Shown here: positions 8,119 to 16,630 of the stretch, in pieces | How positions within the stretch are numbered: position 1 is the stretch's first letter | Layout: each line of letters starts with the position of its first letter | Assembly: GCA_039105265.1 (NCBI GenBank) | Contig: JAPFFF010000002.1 | Location: 9,692,399-9,756,398, forward strand | From: Tritrichomonas musculus | Lineage: Eukaryota; Parabasalia; Tritrichomonadida; Tritrichomonadidae | Direction: 5' to 3' | DNA: 64,000 nucleotides | Notes under the pieces: model-generated | The model's database searches: none | The model's input: the letters and a program-made list of their open reading frames with translations, nothing else | What the model was told of the DNA's origin: nothing | Translations under genes and position numbers: made by a program

Positions 8119-11100
8119 ATGGGTGTTGATGAAGCGGAATCAAATAGAACACATCACTTTAACATATATCAGAAGCATTACTTCATTGAAGAGAAGACGG
8201 AGTTCAGTACGTATTACATTAAGCATTTAAGTGAGTGTGATGATGATAAATTCAATAAGGAATGGCTTGTAGATCATTGGCGAAAGGGTCGTTATTTCAT
8301 TACTTCTTCGAATTTAGTTAGAGAATTGTTTAAACAAAATTACTTTAGACCAATCACTTACGGTCAGTATAAGGTTTTGAATACGGTTTTCTATAATGAT
8401 TTACTTAATGAAGAGATAACGGATCTCACTTACAATTCCAAATATTGCACTCGTTTGATGGCTCCATTTGAAAAGAAACCAGTTAAGGGTGAGCCAAAGA
8501 AAGTACCACCTACGTACTGGTATGCGGACTTTGAAGCTGATACTTCAGAGGAGTACCATAGACCATTCATGTGTGTTTTGCATAAGGATAACGGGAAGAT
8601 TAAGAAAGAGTTTAGAGGTGAAGGTTGCGATAAAGATCTATTGAACTATTTACCTGATGGTGCTGTTGTGTACTTTCATAATTTGGCTTATGATATCAGG
8701 ATGATTCGTCCAACTGGTACGTATGAGGATAAGGTTAAGGTTGGAAGTAAGAAGGTCAAGAAGACGATGTATAACGGTATCATTAAATCAATCATTAAAG
8801 GTACGAAGACGATGATGGCTGATGTAAGGTTTAATGGAAAGGTAATTCATTTCAAGGATACACTTCCGGTATTATCATGTAAGTTGTCAGAGTTACCAAA
8901 GATGTTTGACATTAAAGGTATCAAGAAAGAGTTGTTTCCGTATAACTATTACACTTTGGATAGGTTGAATAGAGGTGGTGTTGGTGTGATTTCGGAAGCG
9001 GGATTGTTTGAGGTTGAACCTTGGACAGATGAGCAGATGAATGCATTTAAGGAGAACATAGATGGTATCGATGGATGTAGGATTGATGATGACCATTTTG
9101 ATATGTGGAAGTATTGTTCATTTTATTGTCAGCAAGATGTGAATATTTTGAGAGAAGGCTTTAATAAATTCAGGAATGGTTTCATTGAGGATTTCGATAT
9201 TGATCCGTTTAAGTTCATTTCGATATCGTCTTTGGCTAATGAAGTGTTTAAGCAAAGGGTCTATTATCCTAATCGTAATTTGTTTGAGTTAGGTGGAGTC
9301 GTTAGAAAGTTTTGCTCAAGGGCTATATATGGAGGTAGATGCATGACGGCTTACAATAAGAAATGGCATACAACGGTACCTTTGTGTGATTTCGATGCGG
9401 TTAGTTTATATCCATCAGCAATGGCGAGATTGTATACAGTTGAAGGGAGGCCGATAGTGATAACAGAAGATAAACTCAATTACGAATTTCTCTCAAAACA
9501 GTCGGCATATGTTGTCGATATTGAGATAACGAAAGTGAATAAACATTATCCGTTTCCGTTGATTGTTAGGAAAGTTGACGGTTTGAATTTGAATGATGAT
9601 AATTTGAAGGATGGAGAGGTTGTTAAGATGACTGTCGATAACATCATGCTTGAGGATTTGATTAAGTTTCAAGAGATAGAGTTCAAGTTAGTGAGAGGGT
9701 ACTATTGGAATGGCAAGAAAGATTACACGATACAGAAAGAGATAAGGAATATCTTTAGCAAACGTTTGGAGTATAAGAAGAGTGGTAATCCTTTACAACA
9801 ACTCTATAAGTTGATCATGAATTCTTGCTATGGGAAGACGATTGAGAGACCAATTGAGAAAGACTTTAAGTATTTCCATGAAGGGGAGGAGTTAGATAGA
9901 TATTGGAAGAAGAACTATTACAAGATCGTTGAAGATAATAGCCTTAAAGGTACTGATAATCATGCAGTGAAGACGTTGAAACCAATTGATAAACATTTTA
10001 ACTTTTCGTTATTGGGTATTCAAGTATTGTCTATGTCAAAGAGAATCATGAATGAAGTTATGTGTTTGGCTTTCGATATCGGTTGTTGTATATACTATCA
10101 AGATACTGATTCATTTATGATTAAGCGTTCTGATTTAGAGATTCTCGAAAAAGGTTTTAAAGAAAAATACAATCGTGAACTCATTGGTACTAACTTAGGA
10201 AACTTCCATTGCGACTTTCCGTCAATTAATGGTCATGATGAAATGCCTTTTTCTGTTGAAGCTTACTTCCTCATGAAGAAGATGTATGTACACAAAATTA
10301 CTGATTCCTCAAATGAAATCGATTATGTTATTCGTGGAAAGGGTTTGACTCAGAAATCAATTCAATATGCGTTTAGGGATAAACAGTTCAATGGTAATGT
10401 GATGGAGTTGTATAAACATTTGTATGAGGGGAATGAGTATACGTTTGATTTAACGAAAGGTCAACCATGCTTTTCAATGAACAAAGACATGACTGTTTCA
10501 ACATTAAAGAAGTTTGAAAGGAAAATCAAAGTGACATATGAAGAGGGTGATGTTGAATGGTATGGTAAACAGCAGAAAGCTAATGGTGACGATTATGATA
10601 ATGCTAAGAGTTTGTGTTTAAAGTCCAATATTGATGAATTGCTGGGTATTGATGAAAGCGAGATTGATCCATTGTTAGCTGATCGTGAATTGATGAGTGG
10701 TTTGATTGAATCATTAAGGGAATCGGTTAAGGATAGATCATTGAGGAAACGTTTTGAGAATCATTTCATGATGACGTTTAACAATCTCAAATATGGTTCA
10801 ATTAAGGGTGTTGACGTTTGTGATAAGTTCTTGAGTAAACAGACAGGGATGAGGTTGAATGTCAATGAATGTTTTGGTTTAGGGGTAATCGATTTCGATA
10901 TCAATAAAGGTCTCTCTGATGATGAACGTAAGAAGATCCGAGAGAGAATCATGAGTAAGTTGTCCATAGATGATATTGTTGTTAGGTCAGGTAGTGGTGG
11001 ATTGCATGTGTATGTCAATAATGATTTCGATGAATTGTACAAGAATGCTTACATTAAATGCTATGCATGTGATGAGTATGAGATTGATTACATTGCTGCT

Positions 11101-11607
11101 GTTAAGGAAGATAAGCAAGCTGGTGTGATGTTACCTGGTTCATTCAATGCAAATGGTAAGTATGAGTTCGTTAGGGGTAGTTATGAATCAATCGTTAAGA
11201 GATCAGCTAAGGATGTGTTGAAGGATTTAGAGTTGACGTTGAAGTTAGATGCAAAACCAAGAGATGCAGTTGATGACTCGTTTAACGGACCAATTGAGTA
11301 TCTCAGTGAGGATGATGAGATGAAGTTAGTTAATGGTTTGACTGGTATGGAAGTACATAATTATGCATCAAAGATTGATGAGAGGTTGTCGTTAATGCCA
11401 TTGTTTTGTGCTATCAATTGTCTATCACCAACGAATCGTGAGAAGGCTTATGATATGGTTTTGAGTAAATGTAATTTGAGTGATAAAGCAATGATGAACT
11501 TCGATGAGGTGAAGGATAACTGTTTGGGTAAGCATACACACATTAATGTTTTGAGAAAAATAATTCGTTTATATAACAATAGATATTACGTTAATGAATC
11601 CATTTAG
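8119..11607 (+). CDS. polB: Protein-primed-type family B DNA polymerase with C-terminal AEP/primase-like domain (outer)
   Basis: This 1162-aa ORF would replicate the linear element. Its 3'-5' exonuclease motifs are ADFEAD (about 136-141), FHNLAYD (about 186-192) and YCQQDV (about 335-340). The polymerase motifs are A, DAVSLYPS (about 426-433); B, LIMNSCYGKT (about 565-574); and C, YQDTDSF (about 659-665). After the palm comes a second domain at about 880-1035. It has the archaeo-eukaryotic primase signature: VIDFDIN (about 924), SGSGGLHVYV (about 958) and YEIDYIA (about 987). A helical tail resembling a PriCT-type region follows to the end. The inner PolB has no such extension. The polymerase call is firm; the primase call rests on the three-motif pattern and spacing. 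Confidence 0.9.
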   Translation: MGVDEAESNRTHHFNIYQKHYFIEEKTEFSTYYIKHLSECDDDKFNKEWLVDHWRKGRYFITSSNLVRELFKQNYFRPITYGQYKVLNTVFYNDLLNEEITDLTYNSKYCTRLMAPFEKKPVKGEPKKVPPTYWYADFEADTSEEYHRPFMCVLHKDNGKIKKEFRGEGCDKDLLNYLPDGAVVYFHNLAYDIRMIRPTGTYEDKVKVGSKKVKKTMYNGIIKSIIKGTKTMMADVRFNGKVIHFKDTLPVLSCKLSELPKMFDIKGIKKELFPYNYYTLDRLNRGGVGVISEAGLFEVEPWTDEQMNAFKENIDGIDGCRIDDDHFDMWKYCSFYCQQDVNILREGFNKFRNGFIEDFDIDPFKFISISSLANEVFKQRVYYPNRNLFELGGVVRKFCSRAIYGGRCMTAYNKKWHTTVPLCDFDAVSLYPSAMARLYTVEGRPIVITEDKLNYEFLSKQSAYVVDIEITKVNKHYPFPLIVRKVDGLNLNDDNLKDGEVVKMTVDNIMLEDLIKFQEIEFKLVRGYYWNGKKDYTIQKEIRNIFSKRLEYKKSGNPLQQLYKLIMNSCYGKTIERPIEKDFKYFHEGEELDRYWKKNYYKIVEDNSLKGTDNHAVKTLKPIDKHFNFSLLGIQVLSMSKRIMNEVMCLAFDIGCCIYYQDTDSFMIKRSDLEILEKGFKEKYNRELIGTNLGNFHCDFPSINGHDEMPFSVEAYFLMKKMYVHKITDSSNEIDYVIRGKGLTQKSIQYAFRDKQFNGNVMELYKHLYEGNEYTFDLTKGQPCFSMNKDMTVSTLKKFERKIKVTYEEGDVEWYGKQQKANGDDYDNAKSLCLKSNIDELLGIDESEIDPLLADRELMSGLIESLRESVKDRSLRKRFENHFMMTFNNLKYGSIKGVDVCDKFLSKQTGMRLNVNECFGLGVIDFDINKGLSDDERKKIRERIMSKLSIDDIVVRSGSGGLHVYVNNDFDELYKNAYIKCYACDEYEIDYIAAVKEDKQAGVMLPGSFNANGKYEFVRGSYESIVKRSAKDVLKDLELTLKLDAKPRDAVDDSFNGPIEYLSEDDEMKLVNGLTGMEVHNYASKIDERLSLMPLFCAINCLSPTNREKAYDMVLSKCNLSDKAMMNFDEVKDNCLGKHTHINVLRKIIRLYNNRYYVNESI

Positions 11608-11618
11608 AGGGATATCGT

Positions 11619-13367
11619 TTAAATGATTGTTGAGACCTTATATCGAGGTATCAATTGAGTTCTATTTTTGTCATCTTTGACTTCGTAAAGGCCATTCTTG
11701 AAACCAACTATTTGATGATTTCCTGGTTGAATTATTGATCTACGTTTCATGAGGCTATCATGTTCATTGTAAAGTTTGACAGGAGTGTTTGGTTCTAAAT
11801 GGAAACCCGGTTGAGACATGATTTTATAGTTCTCTTGAGAAATACGTTTAACGATGAACTCTTCAAGGTCTGGATCTTCTTGAACCATCTTTGGACTAAC
11901 TTTGAAACCAGCATATTTGGACAACGTTTGATGTGGGGCATTGTTGTATTGATTAACGATTTCGTCCATGACTGATGGAGTAATGATACCTTCTTGCATG
12001 TTGTATGCCATGTCACGGATAGTTCTAATGACTCGATCGATGATTCCTAGTGAACCGTGCATTGGATCTGTCTTTACTTGTTTCTGTTCACGTTTCATGA
12101 AATCTGGATAGTGACCCATTTGCATTCGAGGTACTTCAGTGAAAGTTATTCCATGATTGGTATAGAAAGACCATGCATCATATGAATCGAAAGCACTCTC
12201 TCCATCACCAGATAGGTATTTGACTTTCATTCCTGATTGAATTAAACGATCAAGAGTACGGAGATATGTGGGTGTGTTCTTGGATGCTTTGGAGAAACGT
12301 TTAGCTTTATCTTCATCGGTATCGTTTTCATTGAATACTATGTTGTTCATGAGACCAGCAAAGAGGTATCTTGTGTTTACGTTAATGGCAATCAGATAGC
12401 ATAACTTGTCAACGAACATTAGATCAATCAAGTATGTGTAACGTTTAGAAACTTTGTGTAATTGGTATTTCTTTAGGTTTTGCTTTAATGGAAAGTAGGA
12501 TGTGGTATCAGAAATGATTGATGATTTGGTTGGATAGATGGATTGTAAAGCTTTGATCTTGTCTGGTGATTTGAATGCAATGGTGTTGAATGAAGGTGTT
12601 TCTTGGTATTCCACAAAGGTACCTGATTGATGATAGAACTTGTGGGTATACGTTTCGTACCAGTCTTCAATGGGTTTGGTTGTATGTGGCCATCCACGAG
12701 TTACTTTAATGAATTCATCGAGAGTTAGAAGCTTATCATGATTGTAAACGACATATTCATTGAGTTTATCGTTAAAGGTATTGGTTAGTTTGGGTCGAGT
12801 TGAGGGTTGAGTTGAGGACTTCTTAGATGACCATTTCTGAAGGTATTCGTTCCAGAGAATGTCTTTATCGGATTGACTTAGACGGGAAATGTGTTCATAA
12901 TTGTCAAACACTGATCGAGATGATTTACGTTTATTGTTCTTTACTTTGTCGTCAATTAATTGTCTGGCTATACGTAGAGTTGATTGTCGGTTTTGTTCGA
13001 TTTGATGTTGGATGTCTTCGATTTTGGATTTGATTCTATTGGATTCATTGATGACTGTTTTGAATAGTGTGTCTGAATGAACTGAAATGAAGTTGTTTAG
13101 AATGGTTTCGTCAATGGGTGGAGGTGGAGAATTTGGATTACGATTATGGAATAGTGTATACCAATTATGGATGTTTGAGATGATGAATGATTGGCATTTA
13201 GAATGATCCGATAAGATGTCGTTAATGAATGGCAGATCAGATTCATCAGGTTTACGTTGTCGGTGGAATATTAACTCTCCATGGTAGATTGTGTTCTTGT
13301 ATCCTTTGATTCTGTCTTTGAGGTATTCACAAATTCGATCAACGTTTTGAAATAAGATTTGGTTCAT
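11619..13367 (-). CDS. int: Maverick integrase, retroviral-type rve fold (outer)
   Basis: This 582-aa integrase would join the element's ends to host DNA. The catalytic core starts with DLMFVDKLCYLIAINVNTRY (about 313-332). The second acidic motif is LSGDGESAF (about 381-389). The third region is IIDRVIRTIRDM (about 438-449), followed by NQYNNAPHQTLSKYAGF, typical of Maverick and Ty3-type integrases. The C-terminal 60 residues form a small beta-rich, SH3/chromo-like tail ending in LIPRYKVSTII. The N-terminal 200 residues are charged, helical and unassigned. It converges on polB with an 11-bp gap and is divergent from the ORF at 13409 with 41 bp between starts. Confidence 0.9.
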   Translation of the reverse strand: MNQILFQNVDRICEYLKDRIKGYKNTIYHGELIFHRQRKPDESDLPFINDILSDHSKCQSFIISNIHNWYTLFHNRNPNSPPPPIDETILNNFISVHSDTLFKTVINESNRIKSKIEDIQHQIEQNRQSTLRIARQLIDDKVKNNKRKSSRSVFDNYEHISRLSQSDKDILWNEYLQKWSSKKSSTQPSTRPKLTNTFNDKLNEYVVYNHDKLLTLDEFIKVTRGWPHTTKPIEDWYETYTHKFYHQSGTFVEYQETPSFNTIAFKSPDKIKALQSIYPTKSSIISDTTSYFPLKQNLKKYQLHKVSKRYTYLIDLMFVDKLCYLIAINVNTRYLFAGLMNNIVFNENDTDEDKAKRFSKASKNTPTYLRTLDRLIQSGMKVKYLSGDGESAFDSYDAWSFYTNHGITFTEVPRMQMGHYPDFMKREQKQVKTDPMHGSLGIIDRVIRTIRDMAYNMQEGIITPSVMDEIVNQYNNAPHQTLSKYAGFKVSPKMVQEDPDLEEFIVKRISQENYKIMSQPGFHLEPNTPVKLYNEHDSLMKRRSIIQPGNHQIVGFKNGLYEVKDDKNRTQLIPRYKVSTII

Positions 13368-13408
13368 TTAGGATGATATTAAATTAAACTATAGATGATA
13401 ATTATTTA

Positions 13409-13711
13409 ATGAAAGTAATTTTTTATCAGATACTAAATAGTATGAATAGATCAGTTAATGGATCAGTTAATGAATCAGGTGATGAATTCACTTTACCTCC
13501 TTTGAAGAAGAGGCATGAAAGGAAGAGTTTTGCTACGAATACGTTGAAGTTGATCAATTCAAGGTTGCAATATTATAGAAGAGTCTTGAGTCAACCAGAG
13601 CCGACAGATGAAAAGAAGCTTCGTAAACGTCAAATCATTAAAGCTAAATATGAACATAACATGAAAGTACGTAAACTGTTGACTAGAGCTGTTGCCAATA
13701 GATACATTTAA
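13409..13711 (+). CDS. Small basic protein (outer Maverick)
   Basis: The product is up to 100 aa. A likelier start is Met 12 (13442), giving MNRSVNGSVNESGDEF. It is strongly basic from residue 33 on (PPLKKRHERKSF, KKLRKRQIIKAKYEHNMKVRKLLTR), so it could bind DNA or act as a virion-core protein. No family is recognised. It lies in the short divergent interval next to integrase and ends 40 bp before the ARILSS-protein gene, possibly in one expression unit. The inner element's small charged ORFs at 19366 and 19612 lie in the equivalent neighbourhood but do not align clearly. Confidence 0.55.
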   Translation: MKVIFYQILNSMNRSVNGSVNESGDEFTLPPLKKRHERKSFATNTLKLINSRLQYYRRVLSQPEPTDEKKLRKRQIIKAKYEHNMKVRKLLTRAVANRYI

Positions 13712-13732
13712 AATGATTAATATGACGAATTG

Positions 13733-13751
13733 ATTTTATTTTTGACTTAAA
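13733..13751 (+). promoter_or_regulatory. Candidate Maverick promoter
   Basis: ATTTTATTTTTGACTTAAA abuts the ATG at 13752. It matches the pattern before 6484 and 23201. Confidence 0.4.
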
Positions 13752-14444
13752 ATGACTTTGCGTGCGGCAAGAATATTAAGCTCTGAAACGGACAACACTA
13801 TCAAACAAGAGCAAGAGACTAATGTAAACATTAACATCAAACCTCAAACAAATCAACATGTCCATCCTGAAAGAAGACCATCAACGGTACCGTTATATCC
13901 AAACGTTGAACCATTAAACAATAATTCTGAAAGAATATTTGCTCCACAAAACGTAAATTTTACTATTCCGAACCCTCAAATGAGTTCTCAAGAGGCTGGA
14001 CAAACTATCAATTCTCAGATGACACAGGGATCTCCATTAGCATTTCAACCTCAAACAAACAGTCCTTTCCAATCCAATATGGTTCAAGACAAAGGAATTG
14101 CAGATCTCGGAAATGAGTTAGATGAACTTGGTAAGCAGAATCAATTCTTGAAGATGATCATTGAGGCTTATGAATCGAATCCTTTGAAAGTTAATTCATA
14201 TCTAGTTTGTGAGAGCAAGCTGTTGATGGACATGATTAAGATTTTGACTGGATGTGAGAAAGTTGAGTTGGTATTGGATGAAGACGTTGGATGTGGTGGT
14301 TGTGGTGCAAGTTCAGGTAAGATAATCTATGTTTCAAAGATATTGGTCACTAAAGATGGAAAGACTGAAGACCTTAAATATGCATACAATGTTATATATT
14401 CACAGTTCATCAAGTATGGTATATCGTTGAAGATGGTATGTTGA
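13752..14444 (+). CDS. Conserved ARILSS/CxxC Maverick protein (outer)
   Basis: This 230-aa protein has no recognised domain but is clearly homologous to the inner element's 18793-19344. Both begin MTL-x-x-ARILSSE and then have KQEQ-x-TNVNI-x-IKP, a disordered Asn/Gln/Pro-rich middle, and a conserved C-terminal half. That half contains NPL-[KR]-[VI]-NSYLVC, IKILT-x3-KVELV-[LI]-DE, GC-x-GC and Y-x-QFIKYGISLKM-type ends. The two CxxC-like cysteines could bind metal. The N-terminal basic ARIL motif could be a localisation or maturation signal. Its presence in both elements marks it as core. Role unknown. Confidence 0.75.
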   Translation: MTLRAARILSSETDNTIKQEQETNVNINIKPQTNQHVHPERRPSTVPLYPNVEPLNNNSERIFAPQNVNFTIPNPQMSSQEAGQTINSQMTQGSPLAFQPQTNSPFQSNMVQDKGIADLGNELDELGKQNQFLKMIIEAYESNPLKVNSYLVCESKLLMDMIKILTGCEKVELVLDEDVGCGGCGASSGKIIYVSKILVTKDGKTEDLKYAYNVIYSQFIKYGISLKMVC

Positions 14445-14540
14445 GACAAACGTTAAATGCAAACGAGAGCTGTTTTCACGTTGGACCGAATTCGGGCCAT
14501 CATAGAATACCTTCGAATTTGGTTCATTTTAGAAGGTCTA

Positions 14541-14768
14541 GAGCATGTACTCAAAACCCTTCAAATTTGGTTTATTTTAGAAGGTCTCGAGAAGGCGTAC
14601 AAAATCGTACACCTTATTTTGTCAGTATATTTTCGGTTCATTTTTGAATGTCTCGAGCATGTACTCAAAACCCTTCAAATTTGGTTCATTTTAGAAGGTC
14701 TCGGGAAGGCGTACAAAATCGTACACCTTATTTTGTCAGTATATTTTCGGTTCATTTTAAACGAGTTT
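14541..14768 (+). repeat. Two tandem 114-bp repeats, intergenic (outer)
   Basis: The unit starting GAGCATGTAC at 14541 repeats at 14655 with few changes. A related partial copy precedes it (14502-14540) and another lies in the right arm (about 46836-46882). Because 114 is a multiple of three, a frame of 107 codons stays open, but its hydrophobic repetitive product is not credible. Several GTAC and CTCGAG palindromes occur inside. Confidence 0.75.
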
Positions 14769-14809
14769 ATTTTTATTTAATTTTAACTTTTTAACTTCAA
14801 CGAAACAAT

Positions 14810-15460
14810 ATGAACAATAACAAGTTCGAAGTCAAGACATACAACGGTATCTCAATCACAATCAATACAGAAGATGGATATGTTAATGCATCACAAATGT
14901 GTTCATCAAATGGAAAGTTCTGGAGACATTACAAGAACTCAAAGATTTGGGCGAACATCATAAATGCATTCGAAAAGCATCATTCTAAAGGTGGCCAGAT
15001 TCAATCACCTTCATATTATCTTGATAAAGTAGCTCCTAAATATCAAGGTGAGTATGTACATCCAAAACTAGTTCACTTTGTTGCTGAATATTGCAGTGTT
15101 GAATATGCATTTACTGTTGCTGAACTCATGGATTCCATTAACGATAAAGTCCACGATGTCCTTGAGAAGAATCATTTACCAGACACAGTTGAGAATTCTA
15201 AACCAATCTTTAAAGAAGTTGCTAAACGAATTACATTGAAGATCGATGTAGATTTAGTTAATGGTCAATGCTGGGGTGTCAGAGATGATGTACATAGATT
15301 GGATCAAAATGAACAAGATGATCTCAGAAGTGACATTGATAAGTACAACTCAATCAAGCAACAATTAAATGCAAACCCTAATGATACAACATTAAAGAAA
15401 CAATTAAATGAATCTAAAGCGAAACTTGAAAGTGAGTGGAAATGGTTCATTCCAACGTAA
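14810..15460 (+). CDS. KilA-N domain protein (outer Maverick)
   Basis: The 216-aa ORF has the KilA-N DNA-binding fold of large DNA viruses and phages at residues about 5-112. It opens with YNG-x-x-I, then GYVNASQMC, a short loop KFWRHYKNSK, and the helical end YVHPKLVHFVAEYCSVEYAFTVAELM. A charged helical tail follows. Such proteins are usually regulators or DNA-associated factors. The inner Maverick is inserted at its very 3' end, so the last codons shown run into the inner TIR. No KilA-N gene is visible in the inner element, so this is an accessory gene of the outer lineage. Confidence 0.85.
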   Translation: MNNNKFEVKTYNGISITINTEDGYVNASQMCSSNGKFWRHYKNSKIWANIINAFEKHHSKGGQIQSPSYYLDKVAPKYQGEYVHPKLVHFVAEYCSVEYAFTVAELMDSINDKVHDVLEKNHLPDTVENSKPIFKEVAKRITLKIDVDLVNGQCWGVRDDVHRLDQNEQDDLRSDIDKYNSIKQQLNANPNDTTLKKQLNESKAKLESEWKWFIPT

Positions 15461-15677
15461 GGAGGATATATATGTTCCACATGAGTACCGAATAACTACT
15501 GATAATACTTGACCTAATATTTTTCAACCAAATCTCTACACAATCTAGAACCCATTATACCTTCTATATGAGAAAAATCCGATTTTCATATACAACCTAC
15601 AACATCACAATAATAATACAAAATTCAAAAAATAATTATTTTCAAATTTTTTATATTTTTTATTTTCATATTACACA
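15460..15677 (+). repeat. Left terminal inverted repeat, inner Maverick
   Basis: It begins AGGAGGATATATATGTTCC and matches the reverse complement of 37819-38036 over 218 bp. The inner end carries a T-rich block plus CATATTACACA that also serves as upstream sequence of the ORFs at both ends of the element. Confidence 0.95.
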
Positions 15678-15697
15678 ACAAACCAAAAACAAAAAAA

Positions 15698-16120
15698 ATG
15701 GAATCAGCTACAATCGCATTCTGTAAATATGCATCTAAAAAATTAAGAACATATGGTACCTATAAGTATGATATGTTTGCTGATATTTGTGATAAAGTAT
15801 TAAATAATGATAAAGAAGCTTTCAATTTAGTATCAAGATTTGTAAATTATAATTTAATGTGGATATTCAAACATCAAGAAAACATATGCATAAGTGATGA
15901 AGATAAAAAAGAATATAGAAAAATAACTAAACAATTTGAAAAATATATGCGTAAAATAGATAGAGGGTTTAGTATTGTCTATCCTCTCTCTTTATCAAAG
16001 AAGTTTGATGATGAAGTAGATATGTATTTTAATGATAATGAAGAAGGTAATAAGTATGCAAAAGAGTTTAATCTTAATAAATACAAAATAAATGAAGAAT
16101 ATGATGAAGAAGAAGAATAA
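15698..16120 (+). CDS. Hypothetical protein (inner Maverick)
   Basis: This 140-aa protein has no recognised domain. It is helical and charged with an aromatic core (FVNYNLMWIFKHQENI near residues 48-63) and a very acidic tail ending in EEYDEEEE. It starts 20 bp inside the left TIR, whose T-rich block and TATTACACA motif probably form its promoter, and is followed at 58 bp by another small ORF in the same direction. Terminal position in protein-primed elements often suits early or regulatory genes, but nothing in the sequence fixes a role. Confidence 0.6.
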   Translation: MESATIAFCKYASKKLRTYGTYKYDMFADICDKVLNNDKEAFNLVSRFVNYNLMWIFKHQENICISDEDKKEYRKITKQFEKYMRKIDRGFSIVYPLSLSKKFDDEVDMYFNDNEEGNKYAKEFNLNKYKINEEYDEEEE

Positions 16121-16177
16121 AAAACTTAAACTTTATTTTTGTATTTATTATTTTTATTTTTTACTTTTAATACAAAA

Positions 16178-16630
16178 ATGAGAAATATGAAAGTATTTGA
16201 ATATGTTAATAACCTTATTCAATTATTACAAGATCCAAATAAGTTTAATGATTGTGATTTTTCTATCTTATGTGATAAATATCCGGTTTTAATAGGAAGA
16301 AATAGTTTTAGAGCTCGAGTTTTGTATGTTTCACTCAAAAATAAAGAAGGAGAAATTAAAAGATTATATCCAGATAAGTTAAAAGAATTAGATTTTGAGT
16401 ATATCAATATAACATCTAATTTAAGAAGAAGAATATCAATGAATTTACAAGAATTCTTCATTAATGGAAATACTGAATTACATGAATATTTAGAGAATAG
16501 TTACTTTAATTATAGTATTGAAAAAGCAAATCCAGAAACAAAAAAATTAATTGAACAATTAAGACAAAAATATAATATAGAATCTTATGATTTATTTGTG
16601 GGTAAACATCAAGATCTTATACTCGAATAA
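16178..16630 (+). CDS. Hypothetical protein (inner Maverick)
   Basis: From the Met at 16178 (MRNMKVFEYVNN) this gives 151 aa. An upstream in-frame ATG at 16139 would add a hydrophobic, T-rich leader that looks like untranslated sequence, so I prefer 16178. There is no known family. It is mixed alpha-helical, with basic patches (LRRRISMN) and no membrane segment. Its 3' end overlaps the convergent ATPase gene by 14 bp, showing how tightly the element is packed. Confidence 0.6.
   Translation: MRNMKVFEYVNNLIQLLQDPNKFNDCDFSILCDKYPVLIGRNSFRARVLYVSLKNKEGEIKRLYPDKLKELDFEYINITSNLRRRISMNLQEFFINGNTELHEYLENSYFNYSIEKANPETKKLIEQLRQKYNIESYDLFVGKHQDLILE

Noticed and set aside
11619-13367. Retroviral-type integrase as a sign of an LTR retrotransposon
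   Set aside because: There is no reverse transcriptase, gag or LTR nearby. PolB, ATPase and capsid genes with long TIRs fix it as a Maverick.
14457-14780. 107-aa frame over the 114-bp repeats
   Set aside because: It stays open only because the repeat length is a multiple of three. The product is repetitive, hydrophobic and has no counterpart.
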